Notes: generated from the sequence alone by a model not told the origin. A stretch of 64,000 bases of DNA from Chloroflexota bacterium (GCA_027618835.1 JAQCHZ010000009.1:1-64000), one strand, 5' to 3'. Numbered from the stretch's first letter, positions 43,772 through 53,164 are shown. Numbers and translations: made by a program.

Positions 43772-44788
43772 CTAGTCCAAGTCGTCGGCTACGTCACTTG
43801 GGTTTCCATCGAGAACGGCACGCATTCCCGACGACACATCGTCGAGTTTGGTAATCGCTTCAGCGGGTAGCTTCAACTCCAACGCACCTGCAACATCCTT
43901 CATCTGCTCGACCGTGTCGGCTCCTGAAATCGCAATCGTGATTTCCGGATGCGACATTACCCAAGCCATCGCAACCTGAGGCATCGAAACCCCAAGATCG
44001 GACGCAACTTCGCTAACAGCAGAAATCACTTTGCCGGCCCGACCCTGCATATACGTATTGATAGTTCCCTTGCGTTTCGAACCCCAAAGCGTGCTGTCGT
44101 CAGGCACCTCTCCAGCCTTATACGTACCGCTAAGAAGCCCAACACCCAGCGGACTGTATGCCATGATCCCAACACCAGTTTCACGAACCATAGGAAACAG
44201 TTCGTCCTCTTGAGTTCGATTCATCAGCGAGTACGGATTCTGCACAGCAATCAGCGGCTGAGCATTGATTCGCTTCTGCACTTCCAGCGCCTGCATAACC
44301 TGCCACGCCTGGAAATTACTCACTCCCACATAACGTATCTTGCCCTGCTGAATCAGCGTTTCCATTGTTCGGAACTGCTCTTCGAACAGGCTCATATCGT
44401 CAACGCCGTGGAATAGGTACACATCGATGTGATCGGTATCGAGTCGCCCAAGCGAACGTTCAACCTCACGCATTATGTGAAATCGAGAAGGACCCTGATC
44501 GTTGGGACCGGATCCGATCGGACTAAACACCTTTGACGTAATCACAACGTCGTCACGTCGACCCTTCAGCGCCTTGCCCAGCACCTGCTCCGAGCTACCG
44601 ATATTGCGTCGATCGTCCATGAAGCCATAAACGTTCGCACAATCGATCAAATTGATCCCGGAATCCAAAGCCGTGAGGATTACCTTCTCAGCTTCGTTCC
44701 GATCAAACTGACCGCGAAAGCCCAGTCCCAGAGCCATAGGTGTGACTTTCACACCTGCCGTACCGAAGTTCACGTATTCAATACTCAA
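43772..44788 (-). CDS. Aldo/keto reductase
   Basis: A 338-aa TIM-barrel reductase of the YajO/Kv-beta-like type. Seen: MSIEYVNFGTAGVKVTPMAL, SGINLIDCANVYGFMDDRRN with the catalytic Asp and Tyr, VVITSKVFSP with Lys, HIDVYLFHGVDD with His, and IRYVGVSNFQAWQVMQALE. MPQVAMAWVMSHPEITIAIS closes the cofactor site. The substrate is unknown. Confidence 0.92.
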   Translation of the reverse strand: MSIEYVNFGTAGVKVTPMALGLGFRGQFDRNEAEKVILTALDSGINLIDCANVYGFMDDRRNIGSSEQVLGKALKGRRDDVVITSKVFSPIGSGPNDQGPSRFHIMREVERSLGRLDTDHIDVYLFHGVDDMSLFEEQFRTMETLIQQGKIRYVGVSNFQAWQVMQALEVQKRINAQPLIAVQNPYSLMNRTQEDELFPMVRETGVGIMAYSPLGVGLLSGTYKAGEVPDDSTLWGSKRKGTINTYMQGRAGKVISAVSEVASDLGVSMPQVAMAWVMSHPEITIAISGADTVEQMKDVAGALELKLPAEAITKLDDVSSGMRAVLDGNPSDVADDLD

Positions 44789-44946
44789 TTGGAATTCTCT
44801 TAGCGTCTTGATTCAAATAAACTCGCGCATGGCGCTTTTTTAGCGCAACGACTGAGCGCAGATTCTACCCGTAATCCAAAGAACTTCTCCGCCCTGCAAC
44901 GCCGATTCTCCAATTTGTTGTCCAATACCGAGAGACGCCCAACTAA

Positions 44947-45714
44947 ATGACTAACGCAATCGATCCAGTAATCGTCGCGAAAGACTTACGTAAGAAGTAC
45001 GGGGACATCACCGCCGTAAACGGTATTTCATTCGAAGTCCGCCCCGGTGAAGTATTCGGCATGCTGGGTCCCAACGGAGCAGGAAAAACGACCACCGTCG
45101 AAATTCTTGAAGGCATGCGAGATGCTGACTCTGGCGAGGCAATAATTAACGGGATCAACGTCAAAGACGATCCCACCGCCGTCAAAGCGATGATCGGAGT
45201 TCAGCTCCAACAAAATGCCTTTTTCGACAATCTCAAACTCTCTGAAATCGTCGACCTCTACGCAAAGCTCTACCTCGCAAAAGTCGACCCAGTCGAAGTT
45301 CTTTCGAGAGTCGGACTCGACAATCGTAAAAACGCCAAATACGCCGAGCTATCCGGGGGGCAAAAACAGCGACTATCGGTCGCAGTCGCCCTGGTAAACG
45401 ATCCCGTCGTGCTGTTTCTAGACGAGCCAACTACTGGACTCGACCCGCAAGCCAGACGACAACTTTGGGAGCTTGTACGAAAGATTCAAGCAGGTGGAGC
45501 AACCATCGTCCTAACCACCCACTACATGGAAGAAGCCGAAGAGCTTTGTGATCGAATCGCTGTAGTCGAAAACGGCGAAATCATCGCCCTCGACACTCCC
45601 GACGCTCTAATCGACCAGCTCCTATCGACAGGTTTCAAGCCCGAAAAGCGTGTGCGCGAAGCCAATCTCGACGACGTGTTCTTGAATCTAACCGGCCACG
45701 ATCTTCGAGACTAA
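44947..45714 (+). CDS. ABC transporter ATP-binding protein (ABC-2/drug-export type)
   Basis: A 255-aa ATPase: Walker A GPNGAGKTTTVEIL (near residue 39), Q-loop QLQQNAFFDNL, signature LSGGQKQRLSVA, Walker B VLFLDEPTTGLD, and the switch His in VLTTHYMEEAEEL. It pairs with the ABC-2 permease that follows. Substrates of such exporters include drugs and lipids; the substrate here is unknown. Confidence 0.95.
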   Translation: MTNAIDPVIVAKDLRKKYGDITAVNGISFEVRPGEVFGMLGPNGAGKTTTVEILEGMRDADSGEAIINGINVKDDPTAVKAMIGVQLQQNAFFDNLKLSEIVDLYAKLYLAKVDPVEVLSRVGLDNRKNAKYAELSGGQKQRLSVAVALVNDPVVLFLDEPTTGLDPQARRQLWELVRKIQAGGATIVLTTHYMEEAEELCDRIAVVENGEIIALDTPDALIDQLLSTGFKPEKRVREANLDDVFLNLTGHDLRD

Positions 45715-45730
45715 GGCGCAAATAAAAAAT

Positions 45731-46372
45731 ATGAAATCTATCTAGCACTCACAGTCGCCTCCCTAAAAAGGTACTTCAGGAACAAGCAGGCTTTGTTCTG
45801 GGCACAGTTCTTCCCGTTATTGATCATGATCATCTTCGGAATGATGAACTTCGACAAATACGCCTCACCAAACGTCGGTATTTACGATGCGGCCAATAAC
45901 GACGCCTCCCAGGCACTAATTCTGGCACTCGGTGGAACCAGTGATGAAGAGCTTCTCAGTGTCACGACTGGGACTCTCGACGAACTGCACAACGAACTCG
46001 AATTCGGTAGCAGTCGCGCCGTAATAGAAATTTCTACCAACTACGGAATCTCGGGTGAATTCGCCGAAATCAAAGTCACCTACGATGAACGATTCCAACA
46101 AGAACGAGCCGTAGTCTCGACCATTCTCGGACAAGTAACAGACGCCGTATTCAAAGAAGCTGCTCAAGTACCTGACGAATACAGAGTCGAAAACTCGATA
46201 GGTGTATCGGAGACATTGATCACCGGGCAGGGACAAGGCTTCAAAGCCTGGTTAATTCCTGGAGTTGCTGCCATGGCAATCATGCAGACAGGGTTATTCA
46301 CTGTCGTCTTCACCCTCGTTCGGTTCAAATCTGAGGGCGTACTACGCCGACTCAAAGCCACACCAATAGGTG
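45731..46372 (+). CDS. ABC-2 type permease, upstream part (frameshifted gene)
   Basis: The frame reads IYLALTVASLKRYFRNKQAL, then FWAQFFPLLIMIIFGMMNF (first membrane helix), an external domain of about 130 residues and a second helix AWLIPGVAAMAIMQTGLFTV, ending RLKATPI. At the start, ATGAAATCTAT at 45731 would need one more A (ATGAAAATC) to put an ATG in this frame. At about 46370 an extra G (ATAGGTG for ATAGTG) throws the frame off; the next part continues V-L-A-H-F-L-A-G in the frame at 46370. Two indels thus break a single gene. Confidence 0.8.
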
Positions 46373-46843
46373 CTTGCTCACTTCCTCGCAGGGCAACTCA
46401 CGACAAAGGCTATCGTCGTCGTCGTGCAAACCTACGTACTTGTCATAGTGGGAGCCATCGTGCTGGGAGTAAGCGTTGGCGGTGGAAGAATCGGTGTGTG
46501 GTTCGACCTAACGATCCTTGCACTTCTCGGCGGAGCACTATTCATAGCGATCGGTCTCGCAGTTTCAGGCTGGGCTAAGAACGAAGAAACCGCAGCACCA
46601 ATAGCGAACATAATCACTATGCCGATGATGTTTCTCTCGGGAGTCTTCTTCCCGCTATCTGTAATGCCTGATTGGCTGACCCGGTGGTCGCAGTACCTGC
46701 CATTGACCTACTTGGCTGACGGAATGCGAGCAATCACCGTGGAAGGCGCTTCGATAACCACGCTCGGAGACGAACTTACCGGACTCGGAGTATGGATCGT
46801 TATCAGCTTCATAGTTGCGACTAGGCTGTTCAAATGGGAATGA
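46370..46843 (+). CDS. ABC-2 type permease, downstream part (frameshifted gene)
   Basis: This part has the remaining four helices and the conserved end of ABC-2 permeases: LAHFLAGQLTTKAIVVVVQT, NIITMPMMFLSGVFFPLSVM and RWSQYLPLTYLADGMRAI. It ends RLFKWE and TGA, the usual end of these permeases (R-x-F-x-W). It would join the upstream part if one G near 46371 were removed. Confidence 0.82.
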   Translation: MLAHFLAGQLTTKAIVVVVQTYVLVIVGAIVLGVSVGGGRIGVWFDLTILALLGGALFIAIGLAVSGWAKNEETAAPIANIITMPMMFLSGVFFPLSVMPDWLTRWSQYLPLTYLADGMRAITVEGASITTLGDELTGLGVWIVISFIVATRLFKWE

Positions 46844-47098
46844 CGATCACGTAAGCCAGATCATCGGATCGCCTGAGCAATTCTGATCTGAACTTCAATC
46901 AGATAATGCTCACAGCACAGCGACTCCAAATGACTCGGTCATTACGCTATGCTTCTGACCTATCCAGCATAGGTGCTCGAAATCGCGAGAAAGCGAGCCG
47001 CTCAAGCTGGTGCACGGTTCCAGAATGAAAAGCTCGCTCCCTTATAACTGCTACGCCTTTTTTCGGGCATCGGTTTTCATAATATTCGCCAAATTCCA

Positions 47099-47836
47099 AT
47101 GACCAGTTCACGCAAGCAAGAAATCAATTCAAATACTGAATCGAGCGAACAGGGAAGTCCATCACTGTCGGTAGGCGAACTGTCCAAACGCACTGGCGTA
47201 ACAACGGCAACGATCAACTACTACGTTCGCATCGGGGTCCTACCGCCGCCGCGCAAAACCAGCCGCACTCGCGCACTATACCCAGCGCACTTCGAATCCC
47301 TAATCGGCAAGATCAAAGAACTTCAGACTGCCGGTCTCAACCTCAAGGGAATCAAGCAGGTAGTTAATGGCGATCCTTCGTCACCACTTGCAGTCGCAAT
47401 GCCAGTTGATCGAACCAACTCGTCGGCCGCGCAATATGCACCGACCGGCCCAATCTCAATCGCTGACTTCCTAACCCAAAGTGGTCTAGACGACGATCTC
47501 TACGACAAGCTGATTACTGCGGGACTGATACGTCGTCCGAGAACCGGACCCGACGGAGCGCCCGCTCATGACCGGCGTGATCTGTCAGCAGCGCGAGCGT
47601 TCTCAAGGCTCACATCTTCAGGGATCGAATACTCGCTGCTCGAACGCCACACGGAGTACAACCCGCTCTCCAAAGCAGAGGCGTTATTCCTCGCAGAGCA
47701 CCTGAGTTCAGCTACGCGGCGGACATCGACTACCCAACCGGGGAATTTAGTCGCCGCGTTCGATTCGATAAGGCGCTACCTACGTAGCCTCCAACTCGAT
47801 GAAGCCTACCCAGACTGGCGAAACCCCACGCCGTAG
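47099..47836 (+). CDS. MerR family transcriptional regulator
   Basis: A 245-aa regulator. SLSVGELSKRTGVTTATINY and YVRIGVLPPPRKTSRTRALY (residues about 23-65) form the MerR winged helix. A second region near residues 120-180 (ISIADFLTQSGLDDDLYDKL) may be a degenerate second HTH or effector domain. Its target and effector are unknown; the ABC exporter directly upstream is a candidate, as such pairs are frequent. Confidence 0.8.
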   Translation: MTSSRKQEINSNTESSEQGSPSLSVGELSKRTGVTTATINYYVRIGVLPPPRKTSRTRALYPAHFESLIGKIKELQTAGLNLKGIKQVVNGDPSSPLAVAMPVDRTNSSAAQYAPTGPISIADFLTQSGLDDDLYDKLITAGLIRRPRTGPDGAPAHDRRDLSAARAFSRLTSSGIEYSLLERHTEYNPLSKAEALFLAEHLSSATRRTSTTQPGNLVAAFDSIRRYLRSLQLDEAYPDWRNPTP

Positions 47837-47854
47837 CGGCAGCTAGACGAACGG

Positions 47855-48274
47855 CTACTTCCGTTGCGCCTTCACGTAGTCGATAACCGAGCCAAGTCCA
47901 TCAGGTGGAGCGCCGAGACGAACGGCCTCGCCAACGTCAGCGTCTGACTTCTCATCCTCGCCAATCGCGGCATGAGCAACCGCACGATTTCCGTACATGT
48001 CAGCAACTCCAGGATTAAGTTCGATCGCCTTCGTGAAGTTGTTTATCGCCTGCTCAAAATCCGCCATTGAAAGATACGCGACGCCCAGATTGAACTGGAT
48101 TTCATGGTTGTCAGGATCCATCCATGCAGCTTCTTCAAAATCGGCGGCTGCCTTATCAGGAATTCCCAGTTGAGCGTTTTTTAGACCACGATTGAAAAAC
48201 TCAGCAGCCGTTTTGGGCGGAAAATCAATATCAGCCATGTTCATCTCATTCGGCTTATTGCCCGGCGTCGTCAA
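47855..48274 (-). CDS. Tetratricopeptide repeat protein (139 aa)
   Basis: Two to three TPR units are visible: AAEFFNRGLKNAQLGIPDKA, HEIQFNLGVAYLSMADFEQA and ADMYGNRAVAHAAIGEDEKS. There is no signal peptide, so it is a cytosolic scaffold protein. The start could be the residue-1 codon at 48274 or the ATG at residue 11. The partners are unknown. It is convergent with the MerR gene. Confidence 0.8.
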   Translation of the reverse strand: MTTPGNKPNEMNMADIDFPPKTAAEFFNRGLKNAQLGIPDKAAADFEEAAWMDPDNHEIQFNLGVAYLSMADFEQAINNFTKAIELNPGVADMYGNRAVAHAAIGEDEKSDADVGEAVRLGAPPDGLGSVIDYVKAQRK

Positions 48275-48440
48275 TATCGAAATCTCCTAATCGAAATTCG
48301 CTTACTCATCGGTCATCTGTCTGATATAGAACCAATGCTAACCGACAAAGCGCCCAAGATCGTGTTAGAAATACCGCACTAAAAACGAGACGGTCAACAA
48401 CTCGATTGCCCAAGCACCTTTGATTCTGCGGTATGGCATA

Positions 48441-48500
48441 GGTTCTCTCTCCCAGAGTGGGAGGGAGTTAGAGGGTGGGAGATTGCGACGCGCGACCAAG
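48441..48500. repeat. Dispersed intergenic hairpin repeat, copy at 48.4 kb
   Basis: Head GGTTCTCTCTCCCAGAGTGG and tail GAGATTGCGACGCGCGACCA. It matches copy 1 (26073-26163) in the order hairpin, GAGGG-rich joint and ATTGCGACGCG, but lacks the middle GAGCCGAGTCA segment. It lies upstream of the formyltransferase. Confidence 0.65.
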
Positions 48501-48536
48501 TGCGTATGCACGCCCGGAGGAACGAAAGACGAAATC

Positions 48537-49463
48537 TTGAAAATCACGATAATTGGTCAATCCGCATTCGGAAAATCCGTCCTTGAATCACTCGTCGAAC
48601 AAGGTCATGACGAAATCGTCGGCGTATTCGCACCACCAACCAAGGATGGTCGATCGCTCGACCCAATTTCGACGGCCGCAACCGATCTCGACATCCCGCT
48701 GTTCGAATACCCGCGACTCCGCGACCAGCCCGCTGTCGATCAGTTCAAAGCGCTCGAACCCGAACTCTGCGTGATGGCGTTCGTAACCGACATCGTCCCA
48801 ATGGAGATGATCAACTACCCATCGCTCGGCACAATCCAATACCACCCATCGCTGCTACCCCTCCATCGCGGGCCCAGTTCGATAAACTGGCCAATCATCA
48901 ACGGCGAAACCGAAACCGGACTCACCATCTTCTGGCCTGACGAAGGACTCGACACCGGTCCAGTTTTGATGCAAAAACAAGTTGAAATCGGCCCTGAGGC
49001 GACACTCGGCAGCGTCTACTTCAACAAACTATTCCCTCTCGGCGTCCAAGCCATGGTCGAATCAGTCGATCTGGTACGCAATGGAGAAGCCCCAAAAATC
49101 GTCCAAGACGAATCAAAGGCCACCTACGAGAGTTGGTGCAAAGCCAGCGACGTCGTCGTAGATTGGTCGGCAGGCGTGGACGCCGTGTTCAACATGATCC
49201 GAGGTGCCGACCCTCAACCGGGTGCGAACACCACACACAACGATGCGAAACTGTCTCTCTACGACGCCGCTCGATCTTCTTATGGTTCTGCAGGGCACAT
49301 AGCAGGGGCAGTGATTGAAGTAGGTGTCGAAAAAATCATCATCGCCTCAACCGATGGCTCTATCGCAGTAGGCCGTGTAAAAGCAGCCGGTGGCAAGAAA
49401 ATCGGTGCAGCCGAATGGGCAGAATCGGTCGATCTTAAGATCGGAGATTTTTTCGGTAACTAA
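48537..49463 (+). CDS. Formyltransferase-fold protein, Fmt / 10-formyl-THF hydrolase-like
   Basis: From the likely TTG at 48537 the protein is 308 aa (KITIIGQSAFGKSVLESLVE). The N-terminal hydrolase domain shows YHPSLLPLHRGPSSINWPII with the catalytic Asn-His-Asp context completed by GLTIFWPDEGLDTGPVLMQK. The C-terminal Fmt-like domain follows (VFNMIRGADPQPGANTTHND). It resembles the N-terminal part of 10-formyltetrahydrofolate dehydrogenase more than tRNA Fmt. The apparent N-terminal extension to 48420 is read from the dispersed repeat and is rejected. Confidence 0.82.
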   Translation: MKITIIGQSAFGKSVLESLVEQGHDEIVGVFAPPTKDGRSLDPISTAATDLDIPLFEYPRLRDQPAVDQFKALEPELCVMAFVTDIVPMEMINYPSLGTIQYHPSLLPLHRGPSSINWPIINGETETGLTIFWPDEGLDTGPVLMQKQVEIGPEATLGSVYFNKLFPLGVQAMVESVDLVRNGEAPKIVQDESKATYESWCKASDVVVDWSAGVDAVFNMIRGADPQPGANTTHNDAKLSLYDAARSSYGSAGHIAGAVIEVGVEKIIIASTDGSIAVGRVKAAGGKKIGAAEWAESVDLKIGDFFGN

Positions 49464-49924
49464 CCGTCTCCGAGGAATCCCAAAATAAGTTCGTTCACTT
49501 CGTCTGGCCTGTCCAGCAGTGGCACATGAGCAGCGTTTTCGATCACGTGTAAACTAGAATTTGGCACCAATTCGGCCAATCGATACCCATGTCCTACCGG
49601 AAATAACGGATCATGCTCGCTCCAGATCGCTAGAACCGGCACACAGATCGACCGAAGTTCGTCGTCAGAAAATATCGATTTTTGACCACCAAAATCCGTA
49701 ATCACTGAAACGCTCGAACGCATTGCCGCAGCATGCCCATCTGTCAGCGTCACATCGTACGCGTATTGCTTGTATGCACCGGCATCTGCGAACTCTGAAT
49801 CGACTACTTCCATAGTCTTGAAGTAGTTGTCCTGCCCCCATCGATTCGGACGGACCACCAATCGACCAAACACAGGCAAATTAGCTAGCTTGTACAAAAG
49901 CGGAAACTCTTTGCCCAGCCCCGC
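49460..49924 (-). CDS. Alpha/beta hydrolase, downstream part (gene split by in-frame TAG)
   Basis: The frame continues directly after a TAG with AGLGKEFPLLYKLANLPVFG, then a cap-like helix region and VPVLAIWSEHDPLFPVGHGY with the catalytic Asp, and VIENAAHVPLLDRPDEV with the catalytic His. With the upstream part it makes one ordinary hydrolase of about 310 aa. The same frame is open on both sides of the TAG. Confidence 0.8.
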   Translation of the reverse strand, partial: AGLGKEFPLLYKLANLPVFGRLVVRPNRWGQDNYFKTMEVVDSEFADAGAYKQYAYDVTLTDGHAAAMRSSVSVITDFGGQKSIFSDDELRSICVPVLAIWSEHDPLFPVGHGYRLAELVPNSSLHVIENAAHVPLLDRPDEVNELILGFLGDG

Positions 49925-50392
49925 CTAATCGATAACTACCAGCTTTCGAACCCGTTCCGGATTTTCGATAGCCACGCCAATTGCCATCTGCGCACCAAGC
50001 GACAACCCAACAACATCCGCAGTGACGATTCCCACAGCGTCCATAAATCCGTTCATGTACCGAACCGCGTTCCCAACGAAAGGCGCTTCGTACGCAACCT
50101 GGTCCGACAATCCCAAAACAGGATGGTCGGGAGCGATCACTCGATGAGTTTTCGATAACTCTTCGATCTGCCTGAACCAAATTGCAGAACCAGCACCTCC
50201 CCCGTGCATTAACAGCACTGGAGGACCATCTCCATATTCGAGGTAGTGAATACTTTTACCATCCACCTCGATAAACCGACCTCGATACTCGAGTCCAGCC
50301 CGTACAAGCAATGCAGACATGCTGATTACGATCTGCTGTTCGGCAGAATCAAGCGTCGGCCCTGCATCAATATTTACTTCAGGCGTGATCAT
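49925..50392 (-). CDS. Alpha/beta hydrolase, upstream part (ends at in-frame TAG)
   Basis: It has the oxyanion-hole HGGGAGSAIWF, DHPVLGLSDQ and the nucleophile elbow GLSLGAQMAIG (Ser near residue 128). The frame ends RKLVVID then TAG (49925-49927), where the family usually has Ser (V-x-x-D-S-A-G). TCG-to-TAG is a single-base change. Hence it is a nonsense mutation, sequence error or, less likely, recoding. Confidence 0.82.
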   Translation of the reverse strand: MITPEVNIDAGPTLDSAEQQIVISMSALLVRAGLEYRGRFIEVDGKSIHYLEYGDGPPVLLMHGGGAGSAIWFRQIEELSKTHRVIAPDHPVLGLSDQVAYEAPFVGNAVRYMNGFMDAVGIVTADVVGLSLGAQMAIGVAIENPERVRKLVVID

Positions 50393-50480
50393 TTTTCATC
50401 ACCGCTATTACTATTCGACCCTATTTCACTAAGCAACCCGAGTATAAACAAGCGATCCGTCCTACAATCGTCGTTGCACT

Positions 50481-52943
50481 ATGAGTACCTCCAACAACTT
50501 CTCCGAAATATCGCAATCTAAAGAGTTCACCAGCGAAGCAGATTTCTCTGGCGTTTCCGAACTGCAACTGCAGGCGTGGGAGCTTCTCGAATTCACCAAT
50601 ATTCGGGAACTACTCGCCAACCGCACGCGTTTTTTCATGTCGCGTGAGATGGCGCTCGCCACTCGACCAACTGTCGATATCGAAGTTGTCGAACGCCTTC
50701 AAAACGAAACAGCACAAGCAGCACTAATGCTCGGAACCGTAGGTGACATCGGACTAGTAGGAGCCCAGGACCCTCGTGAGCTACTCCACCGAGCCGCCAT
50801 CGACGGCATGCTAACCGGCGAAGAGATCGTATCCGTGCTTCATCTGCTCGATTCAGTCTGGTCGGCACGCAACACAGTCGTATCGATGAAGGGTCGAGCA
50901 TCACTACTCGAATCCATCGCCGCCGACATTCCAGATCTCCGAGATCTAGGCAAAGAAATATTCAAGTCGATCTCCGACCGAGGAGAAGTACTCAGCTCGG
51001 CAACTCCTAAACTCGCCCGCCTCCGCGCAAACGTCAGCAAGACGTTCCAGAGAGTAATGCGAGCTATGGAACGACTTGCCCAAAGCTCGACAATCAGAGC
51101 GTCCCTCCAGTCAGGCGCCATCGCCACCAGAGGTGAACGACTCGTACTAGAAGTTCGAGCCGACGCCCGTGATTCTGTGCCAGGCATCGTCCACGACGTC
51201 TCAGGCAGTGGCGCAACACTATTTGTCGAACCATTCAAGGCCGTCGAACTCTGCAACGACTGGCGAGAAACAGCCGCCGAAGCGCAACGAGAAGAAGAAC
51301 GCATCCTACGTCGACTCTCTCGGCTAATCGGCGATCGCGAAGACGAAGCGATTATCGCCATCGAAGCGGCGGCTGAACTAGATTTCATCACCGCACGGGC
51401 CAGACTCGGCGCCTCCATGAAGGCACGTCGAATCGTAACAATGCCAGCAGGATCCGACAATGTCGCCAATCTCGTCGACGCCCGTCATCCGCTGCTTGGC
51501 AGCGACGCCGTTCCGATAACAATCAACATCGGTCCCGGCTTCCGCGGTCTTGTAATAACCGGACCCAACACCGGTGGTAAAACAGTAGCAATCAAAACGA
51601 TCGGACTCTTCGCACTAATGCATCAATCGGGAATGCAAGTGCCAGTGAGCGATGGAGAAATGGCCATCTTCGATGCGGTCTACGCCGATATTGGAGATTC
51701 ACAGTCGATCGAACGATCCGTCTCGACGTTCTCGTCTCACATGGGGCGAGTCATAGAAATCCTATTAGAAGCAACGCCAAACTCGCTGATATTGCTTGAT
51801 GAACTCGGCACGGGAACCGATCCCGAAGAAGGATCAGCCCTAGCAAGAGCAGTTCTAGCGCACGCTGCCGAAAACGACATGCCGATTGCGATCACATCGC
51901 ACTACCGAGCAGTCGCCGAATTTGCCGCCGAATCAGAAGATTTCGCAAACGCATCGGTCGAGTTAAATCCCGACACGATGCTCCCGACGTACAAGGTGCT
52001 TATGGGTATTCCAGGTCGAAGCTACGCCATTCACGTCGCCCGTCACCTCGGCATGCCCAGCCACGTGCTCGACCACGCCCAGTCGATGATGGATCCGTCT
52101 CGTGCTGAAGCAGAAACCATTCTTCAACAGCTTCAACGAGAACGTGCAGAAGCCAGCCGAATGCTCGCAGAAGCTGAACAAGCCAAGATAGAAGCTGAAC
52201 AAGCCCGGAAAGATCTTCAGTACAAGCTACAAAATGTGACTCGTGCACAAGAGGACATGATCGAAAAGTCACGCATGGAGCTAAAGCGTGAAACCGAAAA
52301 AATCCAGCAATCACTCCGCAAAATCGTAACCAAAGCCAAGAACGACAACGATCTCGAAGTGGCGAAGCGAGCCATCGGTCGAGTCCGCAATCAATTTTCC
52401 GATCCTACGTGGCTTCCTGTTTCTCCTACCGAGAAAGTCGGCAACGCTGATGATGTCGACGAGAATCGACCTCTACAACCGGGCGATCAAGTTGAAATCA
52501 AAGGTCTAAACGTTCAGGCATCTGTGATCGAAGTCAGCTCTGCGGGAACCATCGAACTGATGATGGGTAACTCACGAATCGAACTGAATGAACGGCAACT
52601 ACGACTAGTAAAAGCCGCCGAGCCATTGAAGAAGAAGAAATCACCCAACGAACTGCCAAATGTCACGATCAATACGATTAAAGCGGGCGAGGCGGCCAAC
52701 ACGTCTGGCGAATTGGACATACGCGGTTCACGGGTACACGAAGCAGACGACGTCGTAAGACAGTTCGTCGATGACTCCTCGATCCAAGGCCTAACGAGCG
52801 TGCGGATCATACATGGCGATGGAACCGGCGCTCTTCGAGAATCCATTCGCCTCCTCCTTTCGAAGCACCCGCTCGTAGCATCGTTCAGCGCAGCCCCAAG
52901 AAACCGCGGCGGCAACGGCGCAACAATAGTCGACCTTAGCTAG
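50481..52943 (+). CDS. mutS2: Endonuclease MutS2
   Basis: An 820-aa protein with the MutS2 layout. The core starts AWELLEFTNIRELLANRTRF. The ATPase has Walker A ITGPNTGGKTVAIKTIGLFA (near residue 355), SLILLDELGTGTDPEEGSAL (Walker B) and TSHYRAVAEFA. A long coiled coil (about 525-640) follows, then KOW-like ALNPGDQVEIKGL-type strand and the C-terminal Smr nuclease domain with LDIRGSRVHEADDVV and VRIIHGDGTGALRE (HGxGTG-like). It acts on branched DNA or on collided ribosomes. Note that the Smr motif here is H-G-D-G-T-G. Confidence 0.95.
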   Translation: MSTSNNFSEISQSKEFTSEADFSGVSELQLQAWELLEFTNIRELLANRTRFFMSREMALATRPTVDIEVVERLQNETAQAALMLGTVGDIGLVGAQDPRELLHRAAIDGMLTGEEIVSVLHLLDSVWSARNTVVSMKGRASLLESIAADIPDLRDLGKEIFKSISDRGEVLSSATPKLARLRANVSKTFQRVMRAMERLAQSSTIRASLQSGAIATRGERLVLEVRADARDSVPGIVHDVSGSGATLFVEPFKAVELCNDWRETAAEAQREEERILRRLSRLIGDREDEAIIAIEAAAELDFITARARLGASMKARRIVTMPAGSDNVANLVDARHPLLGSDAVPITINIGPGFRGLVITGPNTGGKTVAIKTIGLFALMHQSGMQVPVSDGEMAIFDAVYADIGDSQSIERSVSTFSSHMGRVIEILLEATPNSLILLDELGTGTDPEEGSALARAVLAHAAENDMPIAITSHYRAVAEFAAESEDFANASVELNPDTMLPTYKVLMGIPGRSYAIHVARHLGMPSHVLDHAQSMMDPSRAEAETILQQLQRERAEASRMLAEAEQAKIEAEQARKDLQYKLQNVTRAQEDMIEKSRMELKRETEKIQQSLRKIVTKAKNDNDLEVAKRAIGRVRNQFSDPTWLPVSPTEKVGNADDVDENRPLQPGDQVEIKGLNVQASVIEVSSAGTIELMMGNSRIELNERQLRLVKAAEPLKKKKSPNELPNVTINTIKAGEAANTSGELDIRGSRVHEADDVVRQFVDDSSIQGLTSVRIIHGDGTGALRESIRLLLSKHPLVASFSAAPRNRGGNGATIVDLS

Positions 52944-52990
52944 TGACTCACCTCACGACCAAGTTGTTCGATAACGCCCAGCACAATCGT

Positions 52991-53064
52991 GTCCTCTCTC
53001 CCAGAGTGGGAGGGAGGGCGAATGCGACGCGGAGCCGAGTCACACGATGACGAGCCCGACTAAC
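52991..53064. repeat. Dispersed intergenic hairpin repeat, copy at 53.0 kb
   Basis: Head CCTCTCTCCCAGAGTGGGAG (nearly identical to the 48.4 kb copy) and core TGCGACGCGGAGCCGAGTCA followed by CACGATGACGAGCCCGACTA. It lies 48 bp after mutS2. Confidence 0.7.
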
Positions 53065-53101
53065 GCAATGCGGGACTAACGCCAACGCCGCCTTAAACAG
53101 C

Positions 53102-53134
53102 AAAATCCCTTCTCGCCGGGCGAGAAGGGATTTT
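53102..53134. terminator. Strong bidirectional intrinsic terminator
   Basis: AAAATCCCTTCTCG (53102-53115) pairs perfectly with CGAGAAGGGATTTT (53121-53134) around CCGGG. A-run and T-run flanks make it work for mutS2 (plus) and for the archaellin-like gene (minus). Confidence 0.85.
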
Positions 53135-53164
53135 GAATCTTCGGGCCACCCGCTCAAAACCTAC

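Noticed and set aside
48420-48536. N-terminal extension of the formyltransferase
   Set aside because: It is translated from the dispersed hairpin repeat and adds no conserved residues.
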